From the NCBI GenBank assembly GCA_963682055.1, contig OY821740.1, positions 13,726,814 to 13,790,813 on the forward strand: a stretch of DNA of 64,000 nucleotides, read 5' to 3'. Positions 45,359 to 58,680 of the stretch are shown here, one piece after another. The DNA comes from Primula veris. Its lineage: Eukaryota > Streptophyta > Magnoliopsida > Ericales > Primulaceae. The notes under the pieces were generated by a model. That model saw only the letters and a program-made list of their open reading frames with translations. It had not been told where the DNA came from and searched no databases. How positions within the stretch are numbered: the stretch's first letter is position 1; each line of letters begins with the position of its first letter. A program made the position numbers and the translations under genes.

Positions 45359-48300
45359 AAGAAAAAAACTGTTAACCCTCACATTTTTTCAATGGCAACT
45401 CCTAATAATGTGAATGGGAATAAAAGGATTTCGGTACAGTTGGACCTCATGATCATGATTGACCTGAGTTGTAGCCTTGTTTAATTTAGATAAAGTTTAC
45501 TCTCCATGTGCTCAGGGTGGTCCATGTTACAATAGCACTATCCCAAAAATTAGGTGCAACAATGCAAGGGTGGGATCCTAACATTTTTTGCATCCACTTA
45601 TTGACAATAGTGCAAATGCATGCTTTAAGCCCACAAGATCTAATCCAATTAATGTTCTAAAGACATTAATTCTTTCCAACTCGGGAAAGATGATGTTTTC
45701 TCACGGAAAATTGGATTAAATTCTTAAGCTCTGATATTTGTTTTTGAAGGAAATTATTTCATGTTAAAAGTCATGTGTTATCTAAATATAAAAAAAGGAA
45801 AATCATGAACTCATGGCTAATGTTCTTTTTTTTTTTTTTCTTGATTACTGCTTCATATGTACTATGGGAGCATATGAAATGCTTATACATTTGAACATCG
45901 ATGGCATCAAACAACTTTACATAAAAATATTTCAATTCAAAGAAATTGGTCTCCAAACATATATACATTACTTTGTAAGCGTTATCATGAGATGTTTTGG
46001 AAGTATATATAATTTCCACATAATAGTTGTGACGTATCATCAATTTAGGTCATGTCACCTAAATCAGTATTTGAGGTATTTTGTTCTAATTATGAGGTGG
46101 AATAGTCATTTATTGATGAAAATCACACTAACCTGTAACGAGAGTCTAGATGTAAGTTGGTCCTGTGAGCCGGCTTAAACCAGATCTCGAACGTCGTAAC
46201 ACTTTAATTTCAGGATGTCGAAATGAAACCATAACTATCGAATTGTTGATTAATTGCCAAAGATGGAGTAGAAATAGGATCACTGTCACTAATGCAACCT
46301 TGGAATAAGATTATGTTTTATGCAAGTCTAGAACATGAGTCACATGACAGATTGGAATTGATATCCACGCTATAAAACTTGATATTATCATTTTGTAAAA
46401 CTCATATTCCATGGTCTTTTAATTACGTATATACTGCAGATTGGAATATATTGATCAAAAGTAAATGTGATTGGAACTTGACATACCATAGGGTATCACG
46501 AATACAAAATGAACTAATTATTTCAAGCAATTCTTAAATAGATTAAAAGAATGCAAGACCTTGCTTAAGCTTTTAATAACTATGTAATAAGAGAGGTTTC
46601 ACTTTACAGAAGTATAACCAATAACTTTAACGATGAATGGGATAATTTGCCTTCACAACAAGTTCATCGATAGGTTTAAACAAATAAAACAAACGTATAA
46701 AAAAATGTGGATGGTACAAGAAATGTATATATAGCACAAACTCAAACCGTTAGATTTAAAATAATTTTCTATATCATGAATATTGTTTAAGAAAAGTTTT
46801 TTAAATTAAGATAATTACTAGATCTTTTTTCCTTTCTAGGCTACCCCATAATCCCATAATCATTCAGGTTAAAGTTTTCTCAATGAAAAGAAAAGACATA
46901 CTATATCTACGTACGTATTAAATTCATTTCTTATTATGCCACCATGGAACAATGATTTTTTTTTTAATTTCTTTAAAAACTTCATAATATGCGCAGAGAT
47001 AAATGAATGAAGCAAAATGCTTATTTCTGTTATTATCAAATACGTACGTAAACCACTTAATTGGCAATTCAGCACTGCTCAACTTCATGCACTGCTTGAT
47101 ATGCATGCCATCCACTAGAAATACTTAATTTTATTCATACATTTCTACAAAAAATGAATCCGGATATTTTCCCATTTTGCGTTCAATTCCTAAAAATTTT
47201 TATTTAGCTAATTTCGTATGAAAATTTAGGCTAGCTAGTGAAGTGGGCTTTTTGTCTGATTCCTTATATAGCTTTTTTCAAATTTTGATACGGAATAACT
47301 TTTTTTCATGATGCTGAAAGCATAATATACAGTAAATGATAATTTCCCACATCTTGGTCAGTTCCATTTTCTTTTTGGTTTATTTATTTGTGACTCTTTT
47401 TGTTTGAATCGGAAATTTGGTGCTTCTCTATCACAAATTCGTATCTAAGATGATGAAAGTATGTTTTATGGTCTTTAGTAAAGAGTCCTGATCTGTCCCA
47501 ACCCCTTTCATGTCTCTTTAGATTTTTTCGCTTAATTTTTACAACTTTTTTCGTACGTTTATAAACTTTTACAATGTATTATAGACAAATTTTGGACATT
47601 ATAATATTGGTCTAAACTTTTTAAGATAAAATATTTATTTTACACTACTTTTTTATATTTATTCCTAATAAAGTTATGTATCATGACTTTTTCTTAAAAA
47701 ATGCGACCCGGAATGTATCAATACACGACTAATAATAGTTGTAGATTTGTTTTTCATTTTTTTAAATAATTTTTTAGGTTAAATTACAAAGGGATATGTA
47801 TGACTTTCTCTTAAGATTTAAAATGTGACATGAAATGTATTAATACGTGACCAATAGTAGTTGTAGATTTGTTTTTCATTTTTTTAAGTAATTTTTTGGG
47901 TTAAATTACAAAGGGAATACAGGAAAGGACACGAAAGAGGGGACATAGAATCGTGACCCGATAGTAAAGTGTTGTCTATCGTGACCCGATATATATAGTA
48001 AAGTGTTCTATAAAATTGCTCAATGAACTTATAGATACTGTAACATTTTGAGATACATATTCCTCTCCGTTTCCAGAAGATAGCTTTTTAGATTAAGGTA
48101 TAATAGTAAAAAAAATTACCTTTTTTATTTCATGCATGAGAATTAAGCTTTTTTTGACAGTAGTCCTATGATTAAATTTTGATGATTTAGGTTAAAAAAA
48201 TGTAAATGAAATTATTTTAACCAACAACAGGTCTTACTTGTATTATTGACGATAGATCGATGAATGGAGTTCGAAGAGCATTGCCGAAGCTAGGTTTCAA

Positions 48301-49309
48301 ATAGTAGAGGTTTTAGTATTTAATTTAGCAAAAACATCCCGCTTTGAGCCTCTAATGTGCAAGATGTATCCGCGACTTATAATCATATCACTTTATTTAT
48401 AACTATTTCATATATAATTATAAGTGAATGTGTGTGTTTTATTATATTAATCTAAACATAGGAGACCGGTTGCATTTAGAAAAATAACCCTAAAAATATA
48501 GGGAGACATACAAATAAGTACATATCAATCAAGTTAATTACAAAAAACTCATATATGTGTACTTCTTTACAATTAGGTACGTATATTTATTTACAATTAG
48601 CTACATATATCATAAAAAATAACAAAATATACAGAAAAAATCAAAAAAAAAAAAATGGAAAAATAGGAAAACTTTGAAAAAAATATTTAAAAAAATTAAA
48701 AAATATGTACATAGTATGAAACAAGATTAGAAATGATTATATAGGATTAAATAGTACTAGACATACAAGATTGAACAGAATTGGAAAGGATTAGATAAGA
48801 TCAAACAGGATTAGACATACATGATTGGACATGATTAGACAGGATCACACATATTTTTTGTATAAAAAATGTATTTTTTTTAATTTTGTTTTTTTCGATT
48901 TTTTAATGACATATGTAGCCATTTTTAAATAAGTTCACAAAACATGTAATTTTTTATAAATTAGTTATCAAGTTTAAAAGAATCGGGTTTTTGATAAATA
49001 AATTTTTAAATATATACTTAAATTGTCATATTTTTTAAGAATATATGAAATCCGGCCCATCTAGAAGTATCTAATTTGGTTGATTGGTTTCTATGCTATG
49101 TGATATATATTGTTATAAGTTTATGAAAACTCAACAAGATCATACCTAACTTTCAAAGAAAACGGTTAGACTAGTTGTCGACTTGTATCCAAGATTTCTA
49201 CCGATATAAAAATAAAAGTTAGTTAAAATTGTTGGTTAAAATTGATATTTAATAATTGTACTTACAATAATTTCATGTTACAATAAAAATTACATAAAGA
49301 AGGGTCATG
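45359..49309. other. intergenic, AT-rich
   Basis: No gene, RNA or full transposon recognised. Contains a T run at 45826-45840, a tandem duplication (listed separately) and a loose repetition of GATTAGA/GGATTAG phrases at about 48730-48850. Confidence 0.45.
47684..47925. repeat. 122-bp tandem duplication, diverged
   Basis: TAGTTGTAGATTTGTTTTTC occurs at 47736 and 47858, within two copies that also share CATGACTTT.TCTTAA at the start and GGTTAAATTACAAAGGGA at the end. Confidence 0.88.
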
Positions 49310-51711
49310 CACTACAAGAAATAAGTCATATAGCAACAAAAAAATTTGTTACGATTAGAGCTAAGTCTGTTGCAAAGTAAGATTAGCAACAATTTAGTAA
49401 CAAAAATTGGTATGTTATTGTTTGCCTTGTTGCAAATTTTAACAACTAAATTAGCAACACAGAATTATACTTAGTAACATAACTGTAACATTATTTTTAT
49501 ATTACTATATTAGTGACATAACTGTAACATATTTCTTATGTTGCTACTTGGATAGTTTTTCTAACATTAAAGGCAACACCTTTGTAACATAAATATTTTT
49601 TGAAGCAAATTTGTTAGAAATTTTAATTATTTATCTATTGGCAAATTTTTCATTTTAATGCTTTTATTGTAGAAATTTTTATTATTATTGTACGTCCGAT
49701 TTTTTTTTTTTGGTCTTTTACGAAAGAAAAACACCATTCAAATCAAACAAGAATTAGTAAAACACAAATAATCATTGATTTAACAAAGCATTTATGAATG
49801 TAACATTTACAATTCCAACTAACAAAAAAACATATATCCAGGGATTCTAATATACTACAATAACAAAGTGATCCAACTATCAACTGGTACAACCAAACAC
49901 GCGTAAATTTCCGAACTTCTACACAACCGCTTATTTACATGAACAATTTCTCAAATTGTAGGAGAGCTATAACACATTGGCGTTAAAGTTTGCAACTTTG
50001 CGTTTAATGAAACAATAAGAAGATTCCTTGCACAACCCTGCGAAAATGTCGATGCCCATCTGCATATACATAACAGTTCTTAAGCACACCGAAATTTAAT
50101 TATGAAACGTAAGTTATTTTAATGAAAAATCAATAATTAAAAAGTTTCAACTAAATTTCAACTGATACATCATTTTAGAGTTACCACAAAGTATATCTCA
50201 AAATAGTATTTTTTTTTGAAGTAACTCAAAATAGTCTTATATAGTTTAGAATTTATATCTTTTCCTTTAGCAAACTTCAAAAAACTGAAAGTATCAAGGC
50301 TCTATGGAGTATGGACATAAAGTTATCACTGAATCACAAATCATTTATCATCATCAGTGTATCTAAAATTCAAATTAGACTATATTTTAAAAATGGTACA
50401 AATTATACACAATGGAAACCCAGAAAAATGTACTATTCATTGACATGTAAAGTAGAATTGAAGTATAAAACAACCTCTCTCCAAAATCACAACCTTTTTC
50501 CTTTCCGGGTAGAGATCTCAAATTCACATATCTCAATTAGAAGGCCAACATCATGATAGATAATATATTGATAACAGAGGGTAATATTTGGGGATAATTA
50601 AAGCAAGGATCTCCTTCATAGTTTCAATTAAAATATTTCATCTACAAAACAATAGATTTGTAAAGTATCATAGATCTACACACATAAACTCAAGCGCAAG
50701 TATATAGATTGATAGATGAAGAGAGAAAGAGAGTGAGCCTGAGAAAAAAATAGAGATGGCCGAAGAGGTAAATAGACAGGTCGAGGCGGAGCGAATAGAA
50801 TAGATGAGGCTTGTGCGGCGGCGTACAAAGAGTTGCAGAACTAGGTTTTTGGGCTCTGACGGTGTTTGTATTATTACACTTGCGAGTTTTCTTATGTTTC
50901 TCTTATGAGTTGGTATAAAGTGAGCTAATAAGGACATTTGAGGGGGAAAAGCAAAAAGATTTGGAGAGATTTTGAAAAAAAAGAGGGGGAATGTTGAAAA
51001 TTTTGAAGGAAAATGGTGGGAAGGGGAATTTAGCCAAAATCTAATCGAGTAAAGTTGATCTTTTTTAAAAAAAAAAAAAAAAAGTATAGCTGACTTAAGT
51101 TTGCCGATATACTCCGTAGTTTTCAAAATAAAAATTAAAAACTGGAGTACCAAATAAACTTAAACATAGAGTACTGTATATATAATACTTCTAATATATA
51201 TGTTCAAAATCTGTTATGAATAACTATGTTAACATAAGTGTTTCATAATTTGCATAATTAATACTTCATACAATGACAATATTAACCACCAAACGAATAA
51301 ACATTGTTTAGGATCTAATATCAACAAAATTATCCAAAATAATATAATTACCACCAAAGTTTTCGCAACAATGGTTAGCGTTGCTATTTCTGATGCAATA
51401 TTGTTAATACTAAGTTGCAAGAATTTCAAATTTACTCATAGCAACAAAAATTTATGTTGCAAAGATTTACGGGGTGTGTGTGTTATAATTTATTGGTATT
51501 TTTGTTGCTAACTTTACATACGAAAAATCAGCAACTATTTTAGTAACATTTCTTGTTGTTGCCAACTTTTCTTGAAATTTTTGTAGGTAATTTTGTTACA
51601 AAATGTTTATGAATTTTTCTGTTGCTCTTTTGTTGGTGTTTTGTTGCTGAATAGCAACACAATTTAATCCCTTAAAATTTTGTGTTGCTATATGGTGTTT
51701 TTCTTGTAGTG
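49310..51711. mobile_element. non-autonomous CACTA (En/Spm-type) DNA transposon
   Basis: Starts CACTACAAGAAA at 49310 and ends TTTCTTGTAGTG at 51711, a perfect 12-bp terminal inverted repeat of the CACTA type, flanked by a 3-bp duplication ATG (49307-49309 and 51712-51714). Subterminal regions are packed with AGCAAC/GTTGCT words in both orientations for about 300 bp at each end, as expected for transposase binding. At 2.4 kb there is no transposase. A minus-strand open frame at 50668-51153 (161 codons) is low complexity at both ends and not recognised. Confidence 0.93.
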
Positions 51712-51747
51712 ATGCCATCAAAATATATTTAGGCAATGTAAAAACTG

Positions 51748-52074
51748 TAATATTTATTAATGTGAGAGGTATTTTAGACATTTCCAATGACCCAACCGTC
51801 CCCTTGTTGGCTCCATCCGTGCTCCGCTGCTGGAGTGGGGCACATTCCCGATGAGTTCGCACTTTCTGACATCTTCTCCCAGATATTATACAACCTTGTC
51901 TACTTCCATGTCCGTCAGATTGATCACCATGACATAAAACACTTCAACATTCTCATAAATCACCTTAAATAATTCATTATTAGACCATTTGGGGTACAAT
52001 GATTCAAACTCCAACACAGCATGCATAGACCTATGTAACTCCCACATGTCAATGATTTCATACGTGAATCTCAA
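51748..52074 (-). pseudogene. unrecognised protein-like relic, one in-frame stop
   Basis: On the minus strand the frame reads RFTYEIIDMWELHRSMHAVL and EFESLYPKWSNNELFKVIYE, then TDMEVDKVV, a TAA at 51888-51886, and YLGEDVRKCELIGNVPH to a stop near 51748. The composition looks like a real protein rather than chance AT-rich frame, but I do not recognise the family. No start or splice sites were assigned. Confidence 0.35.
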
Positions 52075-52756
52075 TAAGATTGTTATGGAATTTGTTGTTG
52101 AGGAGAAGTACGTATATACGATTGGTACGTTCGGAATATTTGGAGCTTTGATCTCCCACCATTTTGGATTCTGGAATTATATATTAGGAGGTATCCAGTT
52201 GCAATATGAGAGTAATAACAAGAGGTTGAGTCATTCATCCCGCTTGTTGTTTGATATAGCTATAGATTTTATCGCTTGTTGCTTAAAGAGTAATTTATAG
52301 ACGAGGTGTAGCGCCGAGCAATTGTTGCAACACCCCTTCATCACGCATTCTCAGCTTAAGATTCATGATCAATAAGCTATTTTGAAACGAAACCTAAATA
52401 ATAATATAGAATTTAGAAAACAAATTAAATTAAAAGAGGAATATGGTATTACTAGCCCGGATTACAATTAATGAGATTATGTGTGTTAAGTTGGTTTATA
52501 GGCCTTGTCTATATGTTTATGTTGTTTTGTTCATATACGCTATGTAGGGGGACTATTGATTTTGTAAATAAGTTGAATTTAGTCATATATTTTCTCTTTT
52601 ACTGATTTTTTGGACAGTTTCCTTTTACTATTTTTTTGAATAGTTTCTCTTTACAATTTATGATTTTATGAAATGGTAAAATGTAAATCGATTGATTTGT
52701 TTGTGTGGTTATTTGGAATATGTGTTTGGGTTTTGAAACAGAATCTATGATTGTTT

Positions 52757-53215
52757 AGATGAGGATAAATCAGTACTACCCGACAGATGAATCAATTCAA
52801 GAAGACCAAGAGCTCCAGTCATGGTGGGATGAGCTCAAAAATGAAGGTCATACAGAGATAAAAGACAAGGAATGGTGGCTTGTTATTTACTCGCAAGAAG
52901 TTCTTACCCAGACCTGCAGCACCATCATCTGGATCTGATCCGGACTTCATTCTGCACTTAATTCCAGTAATCATCCATATGCCAAGCAAATTTTTTAGGG
53001 CTCAGATACTCGGGAATTCAATTGAGGATGAGTATCAAGCTCTACTTGGCCTTTCAGTCATAGAGATCATGACAAGATTAGATGCAGACGTGATTTACGG
53101 AAAAGATCCCGATAGGCTCTTTAAGACAAGAAACGTACAAGTAGAAGAATTATATGATAGGTCAAGGAGCTTGAAACGTGACAAGAAAAGTCTCGTGATA
53201 TGAATGCTAATAACC
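52757..53215 (+). pseudogene. lipoxygenase (LOX) gene relic
   Basis: Plus strand reads RINQYYPTDESIQEDQELQS then WWDELKNEGH, DKEWW, and CSTIIWI, stop, SGLHSALNSSNHPYAKQIF, matching the conserved iron-binding part of plant lipoxygenases (normally TIIW.ASALHAALNFGQYPYGGY). Stops at 52938 and 53000 and frame changes follow; the next piece (52980-53203) is weaker. It represents one former exon region; no other LOX exons are nearby. Confidence 0.75.
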
Positions 53216-53760
53216 ATTTCAGAAACAGAACAAACTACAAACATTGGTTACCCTCAGTGGAAGATTTAAACATTATCTTTTGTGTATTTAAGTGACCGTG
53301 TTTCATTAACAATGTTGTTTCCTTTTAACCTCGGTGGAAGATATGAACATTCTATTGTGTGTATCTAAAACAATGTTGTTTCCTTTTAACCTCTGTAGAA
53401 GATTTGAACACTCTATTGTGCCCATCTAATAGGCTATGTTTTATTTTTATTTTAAAAGATGATGATGAATCAGAAAATGTTTTTCCTTCGGTAACTTTGG
53501 TACCCAATTGAAGCACTCTTCGAGGTCTTCGAAAAGGTATAAGGTATGTACAAAACCGGTAATCGGTGTGAAAGATATTTGCCTGCAAAATGGGGTTATG
53601 AGGAAAATTTCGGGAATGGATTAATTAACCCATACCGCATCGATAAGTTTGTACCATTCTCCTTGACAAGGGGTTTAGGCCTTGGGGTTCCGAGTTTTCA
53701 TGTGTGATAGCGGTGGTCTTGGACAGTTTCCGTTTCGGTCTGGTTCCCCTATACTTTTTC
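53216..53760. repeat. spacer with a 61-bp tandem duplication
   Basis: AATGTTGTTTCCTTTTAACC begins at 53311 and 53372 within two related copies (GTAGAAGATTTGAACA/GTGGAAGATATGAACA). The rest shows nothing gene-like. Confidence 0.75.
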
Positions 53761-54080
53761 TTGTCAAAATATTTACTGTTATCATCCAACAATTGCAAGC
53801 TTTCACAGACAGGTCTCTGCAAGTTTCATGAGTTGTCATTTGCACTCCTTAGTTGAAAAGTTACAATTGTTAAAACTTTTTTTCAAGAGTCATGTTCTAT
53901 TCTTTTTGCACGCAATACTTTTTTCTGCCAAAATATTTACTGCATCATCCAACATTTCTAACCTTTGCGGAGAGGTCTGTGCAAGTTTGAAGAGTTATTA
54001 TTTGCGTCCCTTGGTGTGAAAAGTCACAATCTTAGCCTTTTTTCAAGAGTTGTGCCTTTTTATTCTTGCACCCTTTTATA
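53755..54080. repeat. 165-bp diverged tandem duplication
   Basis: CAAAATATTTACTG...CATCCAACA starts at about 53764 and 53929; both copies continue through AGAGGTCT.TGCAAGTTT.A and TTTTTTCAAGAGT. Confidence 0.8.
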
Positions 54081-55945
54081 TCTTATAAATTGAACTCTCC
54101 ACCCTTTATTATTTCGATATCATTTTCTGAATTCACATATCATAATTTTTTACTCTCTCTAGACATTCCGGCCATTTGCTATTAGAATAATCAGGCATTC
54201 TATAGTGTAAGTTTTAGGAGAGAAACTCTGGTGTTGAAGTGTCCCATTGTGCGGAAAATCGTTACTTCCATTTTCCATAATAAATAAAATAGTTGTATCA
54301 TGGGAGACTGTACTCCAAGAACCTAGAAGTACGACTATTTCATAGTACACATTTTCTAACACCCTCTTTATTCTTGGTTATAAATATTATTTATATATAC
54401 TTGCATGTATAAGCTTGGTTGATATAAATTTTAGATATTTCATGTATTGAGATTAAATATATAGCATGACTTTTAATTCATCTGTAAAATATAGTTTGTA
54501 CTATTATTATGCCGGTAATAAATAATATATTGTTCGTCTGGTACGAAACCCAACATTTTTTACCACTATAGAAAAGCCGCAGATGCGAGTTACTGAAACG
54601 GGAAATGACCAGGAATGCGGTTTTCCAGATCAGTTAAAAGTTTCTTTGTAAAGATTGATTCAACCCAATTTCTTGAACACTGCCTCACCTTTCCTTTTTG
54701 GAAGTACAACTTCAAAATTCATTGCCAACTTGGTCCCATATTATCTATAATCTCTTCTAGGTCATGTTATATTTTATTCTTGAATTTTTTGTCAAGAAAA
54801 AGTCTTTTACGAAGTACGTGTGGTGTGGTGTATAATGCTATTCGATGCAAATAGTCAGGAATTGAGGAATTGGAAACATAAAGGATACGGAAACATAACC
54901 GAATTTAACGTGAAACTGATTTGACATAATTAATTAATTTTTAAATAATAATAGTCTTTTTAAAAAATTTGAAGGTCTTTAACGCATCCGTATCAGCTAT
55001 CTCAACAATTTTCTCAAAACTAACACATTTTATATCTTTTAAGGAATCGTTTACATTTACACAAAATTTCAGCTTTCTCATTAATTTTCTTATAATAACC
55101 CTACATTATTTTTTTTCTCTTTATAACAATTATATATTATTATTTATTTACTTTTGTTTATTAAACAAATTTATTTCATGCTGCTATCCATGTGAGTTAA
55201 GACTTTTGTACTAAATAAAAAAATTTTGATGGGACAAATAATATAATTAAACTTTTGATGTAATAATTACTCTCCTTGTATTTAAGGACAATTACTGTGT
55301 TTGTAAATATGGGGTAATACAAAAGGAACCTTTTTGAATAAATATGCAAAAGTTTAGGAAGAAATTGGTATTTGATGATACAAATACAGATGCTATAAAG
55401 GACTTGAAGTCAAGGTTCTTCCAATGCCGTCTCTAAAACTTTGAATGCTTAAAAGCAAAGAAAAAATAAGTTTTTTACCAAAATATTGTTATCGGACAAA
55501 TTATTTACCAATCTATGGTTACGTTGGAAGTATTTACCACTTATTTTATCCATTTCAACATAGTAGCACTTATTTTCACAATCATGCTAAAAAGTTAAAT
55601 CTAATTAATAATCTTAGAGTACCTGGATAATATTAAAGGTAAAATAATAACTTCATGTATAAAATTTAAGGTAAAAGGAGCAAATATGTTAGTATTTGCT
55701 AATACATGACAATAACCGTGTCGAACAATATTTTTTTCAGTGCCTTATTTGTGCAACTACATCATTATAGAAAAAAAAATCTTAATATTAAATAAGACCA
55801 ACTTCTAATCCTATGTATTTTTTAGAGAATACATTTTTACCTTTCATTAAATTAATTTAATGTGTAAAGAGCAAGGGGGATGGATGTGACTGAGCCATAC
55901 ATAATTTACCAAACATGGAAAAATCAAACCAAAGGAGTTACTATA
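54081..55945. other. intergenic, AT-rich
   Basis: No gene or transposon with clear ends was seen. The last 200 bases are probably the 3' flank of the P450 gene. Confidence 0.4.
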
Positions 55946-57892
55946 TCAACGGTACAATTGTGCATCCAAACGAGGTATAGCTATAGCCAACAAGGGCTTC
56001 GCTTTAGGCATAGTCATGCCATACACTTCTTGCGTATCTATTACCTCTCCATTAGGAGGAAGCCAGTCGAATCCGTGAAACAGCCTGGCCAAAGCCATCA
56101 AGACTAACGTAACCCCAAGCGGTGCCCCAGGACACCTCCTTTTCCCAGCACTAAATGGCAAAATTTTAAAATCATTTCCATGGCTTATCTCAACTCGGCT
56201 CCCATCATGATTCATATGTCTCTCTGGCAAAAATTCGTCGATATTGTCCCCCCAAACGGAGATGTTTCGACCAAGGCCATGTGTGTTGATGAATATTCGT
56301 GTCTTAGCAGGGATATGATACCCGTTGATCTGTGTGTCGTGTGTGGACTCGTGAGGGATGAGGAATGGGCCTGCTGGGTGGGTGCGGAAAGTTTCACGTA
56401 CAACGCAGCGTAGGTAGTTAAGGTGTGGCAGGTCAGCTTCCTCGACCATCCTGTGGGGGCCCACTACTGTATCGAGCTCTTGTTGGATTTTGAGGAGGAC
56501 ACGTGGATTCTTTATCACTTCCGCCATTGCCCATTCGTTTGTCACCGCTGATGTATCCGTGGCTGCAGCTATCATGTCCTGATTAAGAAAATAATGACTA
56601 ATATGTCACTTATGATCTTCCCTACTGTAATAGAAGTTAGAACTACTCAGAAAAACTTAGATGTTACATAGCAATGCATGTGAATTAAACACTCAATCCC
56701 CGTTTTTAAAAACAAGATTGGTCCATCTATATTGTCAAGGGCTGAACAAATGATTGATTCACATTAAAAACCACTTTAGATAAGAGATGAGCTCAATTGA
56801 AAAGAGTTAAAGGTCTGTCTAACTTTTGTCTTAAATTATAAGCAAAATGAAACAAAGCAGTTGAAACTAGGTAACAAAATGTTACATATAGACAGTACAG
56901 GAACCGAAACTTGTGACACCACAGTTTGTAAACATAATGTATAAGAAGGTAATTAAAATAATGTAAACCTGGATTAGAGCTTTGATTTCTACATCATCCA
57001 TGTGCTCTTTTCCATCTTCCCCTGGCAAAGACAACAAAACATCAACAAAATCCATATCCCGATCCCTGTCTTCCTCTCCCTCGATCCCATTTTCCTTTAC
57101 TTTTCTATGCTCTTCAATGATCTTAGTGTGAAAATCGTCGATCCTTTTCTCAACTTCCCTCATTTTTTTCTCACATCTATATGGATCCACCCATCTCCAA
57201 AATGGCAAATAATCGCCCAAGTATATCAGCCCTAATAGCCGAAACAATTCATGTGTTATGTGCATGAACTCCATAGCTTCTTGTGGGCCTGCGGTTTCGG
57301 CCCCGAAATATTGCTTTCCTAGCAACATTCTAGTAACATTGTTCATGGAAAATGCACCCAACACCTCCCTCAAGTTCACTGTCTCCTCATTTTGGGCCCG
57401 GGCCCAAACATCTTGAACGAGGTGTTGGGCTTCCTCGGCCCGGTGTTTCGTAAATGACTCAAGCCTCTTTGTGGTCAATAGATGTTCCATGCAAATCCTT
57501 CTCATTCTCTTCCAATGTGAGCCCAATGGAGCAAGTGCCACGTCACCACATCCGTATGCCAAATGGACAGCTGCTAGGGTTCTAGGCCGAGAGGCAAACA
57601 CATTGTCCTGACGGACTAAAATTTCACGGATCATTTCTGGATCGTTAGTTGTGATGGCTTCTACGCTACCGAGCCGGAGGTAGACCAAAGGCCCATATTT
57701 GTCGCAAAAAGAAGCTAGGTCCCTATGTGGGAGTAGGCCCAATTGAAGAAGATTACCCACAATGGGCCATCTAGTTGGGCCAGGTGGTAGCCTCTTAGCT
57801 AGCTTTCGTGTTTTCTTTGAGGCCCATAAGCTAGTAACTTGAAACAAGATAACTGCAAAAATAATAAATTGAGCAATAGTGACTAAATCCAT
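55946..57892 (-). CDS. CYP703A2-like: cytochrome P450, CYP703A subfamily (pollen wall fatty-acid in-chain hydroxylase)
   Basis: Two exons, 57892-56969 and 56578-55946, separated by a 390-bp phase-0 intron (CAG|GTTTAC to AATCAG|GAC), give 518 residues. An N-terminal hydrophobic anchor (IAQFIIFAVILFQVTSLWA) and PPGP hinge place it in the ER membrane. AATDTS (313-318) is the oxygen-binding I helix, ETFR (370-373) the ExxR, and FSAGKRRCPG with haem ligand Cys457 the haem loop. Long stretches such as TTNDPEMIREILVRQD, LAYGCGDVALAPLG and VYGMTMPKAKPL are those of CYP703A2, a conserved land-plant enzyme that hydroxylates lauric acid for sporopollenin in anther tapetum. Reading frame and all key residues are intact, so it is probably functional. 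Confidence 0.95.
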
Positions 57893-58680
57893 GATGATCC
57901 AACTAATTTAGCTTCTGTGGGAGGTACTTTTAAAATATGATGACCGATTTGTTTGTAGGCAAGAATTAAATGAAATGTTTCTCACACTTTATACATGATA
58001 AAAGAGCTTCAATGTCGCTTAAGTAGAGGTTAGAGGGATGTTAGCTTTACCATGACCTTAGTGTGAAGCAAGTTTAACGATAAGTATTCAAATGTTGCGC
58101 GTTCTTTTACAAAGTATCAAATGCAACAGTTGCATCGTGTGATACCTGCCGTTCTAAAATGAGTCGTTTTGATGTGAATACAACCATAAAGTCTTATTTT
58201 GTTAGGTACGTTAGTTAAGTGGGAAATTTTTAGGAAAATTGAAGAGCATACTGTATAGATCTACACTACACATTAGGCTGAAGACTGTAGCTCTGTACAT
58301 TTTCACATAATTTGTACAAGCTTGTGGCTAAAATGGAATTTATCTATCAAGTTTGAACTAAAAGGGAAAAGTGTCCTTATTTACAGCTACTGGTTTGAAG
58401 ACGATAACATATCCAGTTGAGTTCCTATTTTAGAAGAATTGAGGTTTAATTATCTGTTACTATTTCAGAACAATATGGCTTTGTTTCATATATTTGTATA
58501 ATATTAATCTTTTTGTTCAATCCGAGGGGAAGGAGCATATAGTTGCTTACTTGGTCGTTGTTCTAAACATGAATAGCAACACAAGTTTTTGTTAGTTATT
58601 TCTCTGTTTTGTTTTCTGTTCTTGTTCAAGAATCCTTAAGTTGGATATCCAAGTTAGCTTGAAATTTCAGACAAAACTGA
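57893..58680. other. upstream region of the P450 gene
   Basis: Presumed promoter of CYP703A. No repeated or named element was recognised with confidence. Confidence 0.4.

Noticed and set aside
50668..51153. 161-codon minus-strand frame inside the CACTA element as a gene
   Set aside because: Homopolymer runs and low complexity at both ends, no domain recognised; not enough to call a gene.
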